In this document: piece by piece, positions 1 to 4,161 of the stretch | Numbering within the stretch: the stretch's first letter is position 1 | Layout of the letters: the number at the start of each line of letters is the position of its first letter | Origin: CAYFZO01 sp964347615 | GTDB lineage: Bacteria > Pseudomonadota > Gammaproteobacteria > Poriferisulfidales > Oxydemutatoraceae | Direction of reading: 5' to 3' | Assembly (NCBI GenBank): GCA_964347615.1 | Contig: CAYFZO010000051.1 | Location: forward strand, 1 to 5,793 | Length of the DNA: 5,793 bases | Notes under the pieces: generated by a model | What the model was told of the DNA's origin: nothing | Seen by the model: the letters and a program-made list of their open reading frames with translations, nothing else | The model's database searches: none | Made by a program: the position numbers and the translations under genes

Positions 1-1
1 T

Positions 2-295
2 GATAGTGTAGAGAAGTTGAAACAGACGTTTCAGAAAAAAATCATCCCCTTGCTGCAGGAATACTTTTACGACAATTGGGAAAAGATCGCCCTAGTGCTG
101 AATAACAACGGATTCATTGAAAGCAGAAAGCTGGATGCGGATTTGTTCCTACCCACGCCCTTGGTAGATGGAGGAAGCTCAGTTTATGAGTTGCTGCCTT
201 TTGTTGATTCCAAATGGGGCAAAGTCGAGCGCTATAAAAGTATCTACGAAAAGCAGTCGAAACCGAAGGATGACGAGAACGCTCAAGAACCATGA
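2..295 (+). CDS. mcrB: McrB-like GTPase subunit of McrBC restriction system, C-terminal end (5'-truncated by window)
   Basis: The reading frame is open to the left edge; complete codons begin at base 2 and end at a TGA at 293-295, giving 97 visible residues. An internal TTG at 17 could be mistaken for a start but lies inside the continuous frame. The visible tail contains IIPLLQEYFYDNWEKIALVL, the helix found near the end of McrB-type AAA+ GTPases after the motor domain, and then a charged, probably flexible end. The P-loop and other nucleotide-binding motifs lie outside the window and cannot be checked. In this family McrB hexamers bind DNA carrying modified cytosine and hydrolyse GTP to translocate it, recruiting the McrC nuclease. 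Assignment rests on this short match plus the directly overlapping mcrC (ATGA overlap, so translation is probably coupled). I am fairly sure of the family but not of the DNA-recognition domain, which varies and is N-terminal. Confidence 0.82.
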   Translation, partial: DSVEKLKQTFQKKIIPLLQEYFYDNWEKIALVLNNNGFIESRKLDADLFLPTPLVDGGSSVYELLPFVDSKWGKVERYKSIYEKQSKPKDDENAQEP

Positions 296-1539
296 CCCTT
301 GTCACCGTAAAGGAATACGAAGAGATAACGGAAACGCCGGGCGGTCTCAGTAAAAAAGATCTGGATAGCCTGAAAGAGCTCGCCGGGACGGCAGCTGGCG
401 ACGAGAGCCTAGATACGATTTTGCAATTACGCAAAGGAAGATTGTACGCTCATAACTACGTCGGCGTCATCACCGTCAATAAAGGGACGGTACTCGAAAT
501 TCTGCCTAAAATTGATCTGGTCGCCACCACTGACATCAGAAAAGTCTTTTTGGACATGTTGCGTTATTGGCGCGGCTCCAAATTCGCGCAATTCCGCCAC
601 AGCAACGTCCAGGCGTTAAAACACTTCAACATGCTGGAAGTGTTCTTCCGTCTGTTCCTCGAGAACCTGGTTCTGCTGACCCAACGCGGGCTCGCGAGGC
701 ATTACCACGCTGCGCAGGACAACCTGCCCTACCTGAAGGGCCGTATTCTTTTCCCCCAGCATATTTACGCCAACCTGATCACCCGCACCCGCTTTTACGT
801 CGAGTACGACGAGTTCAGCGCCGACCGCCCGGCCAATCGCCTGATTCACAGCACCATCACCCGACTGATGTCGCTGGCGCGTGAGCCGGTCAACCAGCAG
901 TTGCTGCACGAGTTGAAGATTTTTTTCAGCGACGTCCCGTTGTCCGCGCACCTCGAAAGCGATTGGTGCAAACATCAGGTTGACCGCTCGATGCAGCATT
1001 ACGAAGCGGTAATGCAATGGGTGGGGCTGTTCTTGTTCGGTTCCGGGTTGTCCACTTTCGCGGGCGACTACGAGAGCAATCATGCGTTGCTGTTTCCGAT
1101 GGAAAAAATCTATGAGGATTTCGTAACTCATAGTTTTCGGGCGCACCAAAGCGAATTTTCAGTGCAGGCACAAGCACCGCGTCGCCCGTTGGCGAGAATT
1201 GACGGCAAAGGAGCGTTCCATCTAAGGCCCGACATCAGTCTGATGGATCCGGGGGGAGTGAAATACATACTCGACGCCAAGTGGAAGAGAATCAACTGGA
1301 ATGGACTTAAAACGGGCGACCACGGTATCAGCCAGTCCGACGTGTACCAGCTATACACCTACGGAAAGAGATACGGTTGCGGAACGGTAGCACTGATTTA
1401 TCCGCGCACGAAAGCTTTCAAGGAACCTATACATTATGAATTTGAAGGCGACGCCTTGAAGTTGTTGTGCTGGCCTTTTGACTTAGACGACCCGAAACAA
1501 AGCGTCGCCGACGCAATGGCCGAGATAAAGAAGCTGTAA
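292..1539 (+). CDS. mcrC: McrC nuclease subunit of McrBC (type IV) restriction system
   Basis: A complete 415-residue protein, somewhat longer than E. coli McrC (about 350) but in the usual range for the wider family. The N-terminal part (about residues 45-75) holds the family segment YVGVITVNKGTVLEILPKI. The middle (about 145-190) carries LKGRILFPQHI and the DEFSADRPANRLI stretch typical of McrC. The C-terminal PD-(D/E)xK nuclease is intact: P313-D314 in LRPDISL, then D328-A-K330 in YILDAKWK, followed by the QSDVYQLYTYG helix (348-358). The protein ends LLCWPFDL plus a 17-residue tail. McrC is known to activate McrB GTPase and cut DNA when two translocating complexes meet. The start is the ATG at 292, which overlaps the mcrB stop in ATGA. 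No Shine-Dalgarno sequence sits at a normal distance, so coupling to mcrB is likely. The last 75 bp, stop codon included, are the first unit of the tandem array that follows, so the end of the gene is embedded in a repeat. Confidence 0.95.
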   Translation: MTLVTVKEYEEITETPGGLSKKDLDSLKELAGTAAGDESLDTILQLRKGRLYAHNYVGVITVNKGTVLEILPKIDLVATTDIRKVFLDMLRYWRGSKFAQFRHSNVQALKHFNMLEVFFRLFLENLVLLTQRGLARHYHAAQDNLPYLKGRILFPQHIYANLITRTRFYVEYDEFSADRPANRLIHSTITRLMSLAREPVNQQLLHELKIFFSDVPLSAHLESDWCKHQVDRSMQHYEAVMQWVGLFLFGSGLSTFAGDYESNHALLFPMEKIYEDFVTHSFRAHQSEFSVQAQAPRRPLARIDGKGAFHLRPDISLMDPGGVKYILDAKWKRINWNGLKTGDHGISQSDVYQLYTYGKRYGCGTVALIYPRTKAFKEPIHYEFEGDALKLLCWPFDLDDPKQSVADAMAEIKKL

Positions 1540-1988
1540 TTGTGCTTGCCTTTTAGCTTAACTGCCCCGAAACAAAGCGTCGCCGACGCAATGGATGAGA
1601 TAAGGAAGCTGGGTTGTGCTGGCCTTTTGACTTAAACAACCCGAAACAAAGCGTCGCCGACGCAATGGCCGAGATAAAGAAGATGGGTTGTGCNNNNNNN
1701 NNNNNNNNNNNNNNNNNNNNNNNNNNNNNNNNNNNNNNNNNNNNNNNNNNNNNNNNNNNNNNNNNNNNNNNNNNNNNNNNNNNNNNNNNNNNNACCCGAA
1801 ACAAAGCGTCGCCGACGCAATGGCCGAGATAAAGAAGATGGGTTGTGCTGGCCTTTTGACTTAACCGACCCAAAACAAAGCGTCGCCGATGCAATGGATG
1901 AGATAAAGAAGATGAATGGTGCTGGTCTTTTGACGTACCACCCCGAAACAAAGCGTCGCCGCCGCAATGGATAAGATAAGCAAGCTAA
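1465..1988 (+). repeat. Tandem array of a 74-75 bp unit derived from the 3' end of mcrC
   Basis: Units run head to tail: 1465-1539 (the coding end of mcrC with its TAA), 1540-1613, 1614-1687, one starting at 1688 and lost in the gap, a partial one at 1794-1842, then 1843-1916 and a diverged 1917-1988. The core CCGAAACAAAGCGTCGCC is shared by all readable units except 1843-1916, which has one substitution. The unit at 1614 differs from the mcrC copy at only three positions plus a 1-bp shorter tail, and its visible overlap with the unit at 1794 (49 bases) is identical. Most change is concentrated in about 10 bases after CTTTT, at a GCCGAG/GATGAG switch, and at the unit junction. Later units are 74 bp, so they fall out of frame with mcrC and with each other. 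Each unit contains a small inverted repeat, GCGTC-GCC-GACGC. No protein function is claimed for units 2-7. The array fills the space between convergent mcrC and the cytochrome gene; otherwise only about 70 bp of plain sequence is there. Confidence 0.95.
1694..1793. other. Assembly gap (100 Ns) inside the tandem array
   Basis: Exactly 100 Ns, the conventional placeholder for a gap of unknown size. The flanking repeat phase supports this. The unit before the gap starts at 1688, and the partial unit after it would nominally start at 1769, a distance of 81 rather than a multiple of 74. The true array length is therefore unknown and may be shorter or much longer than shown. Confidence 0.97.
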
Positions 1989-2040
1989 ATTACGACCCGC
2001 CGCTGAGAGTACGAACGGGAAAATCAAAACCAAGGTCGTC

Positions 2041-2058
2041 GCCGGCTTAGCTGCCAGC
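2041..2058 (-). terminator. Weak terminator-like hairpin directly after the cytochrome b561-type gene
   Basis: Read on the minus strand, GCTGGC-AGCTAA-GCCGGC can form a 6-bp stem (one G-U wobble in RNA) with a 6-base loop, starting at the base after the TAA stop. T-rich sequence (TTGGTTTTGATTTT) follows only about 7 bases later, so it is not a classical intrinsic terminator. It may only protect the 3' end, or be chance. Confidence 0.25.
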
Positions 2059-2652
2059 TTAGTCTTGGAGCCTCGTCCCCAGCATCCGTCTCAGCACGTT
2101 GTCCCTGCGCGCGAAGTGGTGGTACAAAGCCGCGCCGGCGTGCACCGCAATCAACACCCAAACGAGGTAAGCGCCGCTTTGCTTGTGGACGAAGTCAACC
2201 GGCGGCTCGAACTCTTCCCACGAAAGCCCCAGTTGATTGGTTACCACGGCGTCGTAGAGCGCCGTGTCCGAGAACTTGGGTATCTCAAAGGCGAAGAAGT
2301 ATTCGGTCGCAACCCCGGTGCCCATGTATCCGGTTATCGGCATCACGATCATGATCGCGTACAAAACCCAATGCACGGCGCGCGCCGCGACGCGCTCGAA
2401 CTGCGTTCTTCCCAGCTCGTCGGGCGGGTTGTTCATCGCTCTCCAGATTACGCGCAACAACACGAAAGCGGCGATGGTTACGCCGACGGAAAGGTGCAGC
2501 TGCAAAGCGGTCCAGTTCTCCGGCGTTTTCTCCTCGGTGAACCACCGCCGGTAATAGACCGCGACGTAAGCCGCGAGAAACCCGACGGCGATAATCCAAT
2601 GCAGCAGGATGGCGATCGAGCCGTAAGTGTCTTTCGTGTTCTTGATTTGCAC
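2059..2652 (-). CDS. Cytochrome b561-family membrane di-heme protein
   Basis: Encodes 197 residues, the usual size of bacterial b561 (CybB/YceJ-like) proteins. Four hydrophobic segments are visible at about residues 12-33, 52-72, 92-112 and 160-180. Histidines sit where heme ligands are expected: H18 in ILLHW, H53 in LHLSVG, H94 in VHW, and a cluster H156, H171, H178 and H179 in the last segment (IAVHAGAALYHHFARRD), a strong family signature. It would sit in the inner membrane and pass electrons between the quinone pool and a partner; members are linked to superoxide or quinone redox chemistry, but the substrate here is unknown. The start is the GTG at 2652, because GGAGAAA lies 5 bases upstream and the protein then begins with the normal short cytoplasmic lead. 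The open frame continues upstream into hemL antisense-frame sequence, but that extension is arginine-rich and not credible. It lies 68 bp downstream of hemL on the same strand and may share its transcript. Confidence 0.92.
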   Translation of the reverse strand: MQIKNTKDTYGSIAILLHWIIAVGFLAAYVAVYYRRWFTEEKTPENWTALQLHLSVGVTIAAFVLLRVIWRAMNNPPDELGRTQFERVAARAVHWVLYAIMIVMPITGYMGTGVATEYFFAFEIPKFSDTALYDAVVTNQLGLSWEEFEPPVDFVHKQSGAYLVWVLIAVHAGAALYHHFARRDNVLRRMLGTRLQD

Positions 2653-2657
2653 GGGGC

Positions 2658-2664
2658 TTTCTCC
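2658..2664 (-). promoter_or_regulatory. Ribosome binding site fixing the GTG start of the cytochrome b561-type gene
   Basis: The minus strand reads GGAGAAA, then GCCCC, then GTG. This is the only good Shine-Dalgarno match near any possible start of this frame and decides the start at 2652. Confidence 0.75.
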
Positions 2665-2680
2665 GCGGTCGGTTTTCGCT

Positions 2681-2710
2681 ATTCTACGGATTTGAATCGC
2701 AGTCCGGCAA
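2681..2710 (-). promoter_or_regulatory. Possible weak sigma70-type promoter for the cytochrome b561-type gene
   Basis: On the minus strand TTGCCG (2710-2705) and TAGAAT (2686-2681) are separated by 18 bp, in the gap between hemL and the cytochrome gene. Both boxes deviate from consensus. The gene could equally be read through from hemL. Confidence 0.3.
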
Positions 2711-2720
2711 AAACACCTCG

Positions 2721-4013
2721 TCAGTCGCGCTTCAGCGTTCCCATCGCTTCCGTCGCGGCGTCCGTGGTCGCGGCGACGTCTTCCGTCACGTGCGCCGCCG
2801 ACGTGAATCCCGCCTCGAACGGCGACGGGGCAAGGTAAACGCCGCGTTCGAGCATCGCGCGGTGAAACCGCGAGAAGCGTTCGCCGTCGGCGGCCTTGAC
2901 CTGCTTGAACGTTTGCACCGGCCCTTTCGCAAAGAACAGGCCGAACATCCCGCCTCGGTGGTCGCTGTAGAAAGCGACGTCGTTTTCTTCGGCGGCGCGA
3001 GACAAGCCGGCGCACAGTGCGGCGGTCTTCTCCGACAACGAGTCGTAGAAGCCGGGCGCCTCGACGGCTTCCAACGTCTTCAGCCCGACGTGCATCGCCA
3101 CCGGGTTGCCTGACAGGGTGCCGGCCTGATACACCGGCCCCGCCGGCGCGAGCGCCGACATGACTTCGCGAGCGCCGCCGAACGCGCCGATGGGCATGCC
3201 GCCGCCGATGACCTTGCCGAGTGTCGTCAGGTCGGGGCGGATGCCGTACAGCGACTGCGCGCCGCCGAGCGCGACGCGAAAGCCGGTCATCACTTCGTCG
3301 AAGATCAGCAGACTGCCGGCGTCGTCGCATAACTTGCGCAAAGCCTGCAGGAAACCGGCGTCGCCGGGCACGAAGTTCATGTTGCCCGCAATCGGTTCGA
3401 CAATCACGCAGGCGATTTCCCGGCCCCAGCGCTCGAACGCCCGTTCAACCTGCTCGGTGTCGTTGTAGTCGAGCACCAGCGTATCGGCGGCGGTCGCCGC
3501 GGGCACGCCGGGCGAGCCGGGAATGGCGCAGGTAAGCACGCCCGACCCCGCGCCGGCGAGCAGGCTGTCGGCGTGGCCGTGGTAGCAGCCGTCAAACTTG
3601 ATGACCTTGTCGCGCCGGGTGTATCCGCGCGCAAGGCGGATGGCGCTCATCGTCGCCTCGGTGCCCGAGTTGACCATGCGCACCATCTCGAGAGCAGGCA
3701 TCAGCGAACGGATCTTTTCGGCGACGCGGACCTCGACCTCGGTCGGCGCACCGAAGCTCAGACCGTCCTCGAGCGCGGCGGTCGCCGCGGCGACGACCTC
3801 GGCGGGAGCATGACCGAGAATCAGCGGCCCCCAGGAACCGACGTAATCTATGTAGGCGTTGCCGTCGGCGTCGTACAGCCGTGCACCCTGTCCTTTGACG
3901 ATGAACGGCGGCGTGCCGCCGACGCCTTTGAAGGCGCGCACCGGCGAGTTCACGCCGCCCGGTATCACCTCGCAGGCTCGGGCGTAAAGGTCGTGCGATT
4001 TTCCGGTTTTCAT
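2721..4013 (-). CDS. hemL: Glutamate-1-semialdehyde 2,1-aminomutase
   Basis: Encodes 430 residues, the normal length for HemL. The enzyme converts glutamate-1-semialdehyde to 5-aminolevulinate using pyridoxamine/pyridoxal phosphate, the last step of the C5 route to heme in the cytoplasm. All hallmarks are intact: PGGVNSPVRAFKGVGG near the N-terminus (18-33), DYVGSWGPLILGH (56-68), NSGTEATMSAIRLARG (115-130), YHGHAD (144-149), FDEVMTGFR (238-246, with the PLP-contacting aspartate D239) and the PLP lysine K267 in TTLGKVIGGG. The ATG at 4013 gives the standard family N-terminus (MKTGKSHDLY then the ARA..VIPGG segment). No clear Shine-Dalgarno precedes it. An in-frame TTG at 4061 would add 16 residues without family support. 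The C5 route is not used by alphaproteobacteria, which helps narrow the host. The gene faces away from the methyltransferase gene and is followed by the cytochrome gene, a possible heme-related pair. Confidence 0.97.
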   Translation of the reverse strand: MKTGKSHDLYARACEVIPGGVNSPVRAFKGVGGTPPFIVKGQGARLYDADGNAYIDYVGSWGPLILGHAPAEVVAAATAALEDGLSFGAPTEVEVRVAEKIRSLMPALEMVRMVNSGTEATMSAIRLARGYTRRDKVIKFDGCYHGHADSLLAGAGSGVLTCAIPGSPGVPAATAADTLVLDYNDTEQVERAFERWGREIACVIVEPIAGNMNFVPGDAGFLQALRKLCDDAGSLLIFDEVMTGFRVALGGAQSLYGIRPDLTTLGKVIGGGMPIGAFGGAREVMSALAPAGPVYQAGTLSGNPVAMHVGLKTLEAVEAPGFYDSLSEKTAALCAGLSRAAEENDVAFYSDHRGGMFGLFFAKGPVQTFKQVKAADGERFSRFHRAMLERGVYLAPSPFEAGFTSAAHVTEDVAATTDAATEAMGTLKRD

Positions 4014-4089
4014 CTTGGGACGTTGGGCGGTGTGCGGGCATTTTAGCCGCAGAGCAGGCAAAAACGTACCGTTCGTCGCAATCCTTCGC

Positions 4090-4105
4090 CATAGAAATAC
4101 CCTCC
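4090..4105 (-). promoter_or_regulatory. Strong Shine-Dalgarno/ATG pair in the hemL leader, not in the hemL frame
   Basis: The minus strand reads GGAGGG (4105-4100), 7 bases, then ATG (4092-4090). This is a better initiation signal than the one at hemL itself. The frame it opens is one base out of register with hemL and continues 166 codons, to 3592, inside it. The product becomes arginine-rich shadow sequence with no recognisable domain, so I do not call it a gene. It may act as a ribosome loading site or a decoy, or be chance. Confidence 0.3.
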
Positions 4106-4111
4106 GCTGAA

Positions 4112-4161
4112 AATTGACCTATCCGGCTAACCCGCCTTATAGTGCCGTCCTATGGTCAATT
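4112..4161. promoter_or_regulatory. 8-bp inverted repeat bracketing the methyltransferase promoter and start codon (possible operator)
   Basis: AATTGACC (4112-4119) and GGTCAATT (4154-4161) are perfect inverted copies. The left arm contains the -35 box; the right arm begins on the G of the ATG. The arms are 42 bp apart start to start, close to four helical turns. A protein bound at both would cover the -35 box and start site. No other part of the region supports a specific regulator, and a match of this size can arise by chance. Confidence 0.3.
4114..4143 (+). promoter_or_regulatory. Sigma70-type promoter of the DNA methyltransferase gene
   Basis: TTGACC (4114-4119) and TATAGT (4138-4143) each match consensus at five of six positions and are separated by 18 bp, in the divergent intergenic region. 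The start codon at 4152 lies only 8 bases beyond the -10 box, so transcription would begin at or a base or two before the A of ATG. The message should then be leaderless or nearly so, which fits the lack of any Shine-Dalgarno before 4152. Confidence 0.6.

Noticed and set aside
17..19. TTG at 17 as the start of a small separate gene
   Set aside because: The frame is open back to base 2 and the peptide matches the McrB C-terminal region, so this is the end of a longer gene.
1465..1988. CRISPR array
   Set aside because: Repeats are directly adjacent at 74-75 bp with no unique spacers, and the unit is the end of mcrC; no cas genes are present.
1553..2033. Minus-strand and plus-strand open frames across the tandem repeats and Ns
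   Set aside because: They arise because the repeat lacks stops in some frames, they cross the gap, and they encode only repeated shadow peptides without a start signal.
2065..2838. Plus-strand 257-codon open frame opposite the cytochrome gene and the hemL end
   Set aside because: It is antisense to two well-recognised genes and has no recognisable domain; high GC content favours such frames.
2653..3330. Long upstream extension of the cytochrome frame on the minus strand, giving an apparent 423-residue fusion
   Set aside because: The extra part overlaps hemL in another frame, is arginine-rich without domains, and the GTG at 2652 has its own ribosome binding site.
4059..4061. TTG at 4061 as the hemL start
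   Set aside because: It adds 16 residues (MPALRLKCPHTAQRPK) unlike any HemL N-terminus, with no better ribosome binding site.
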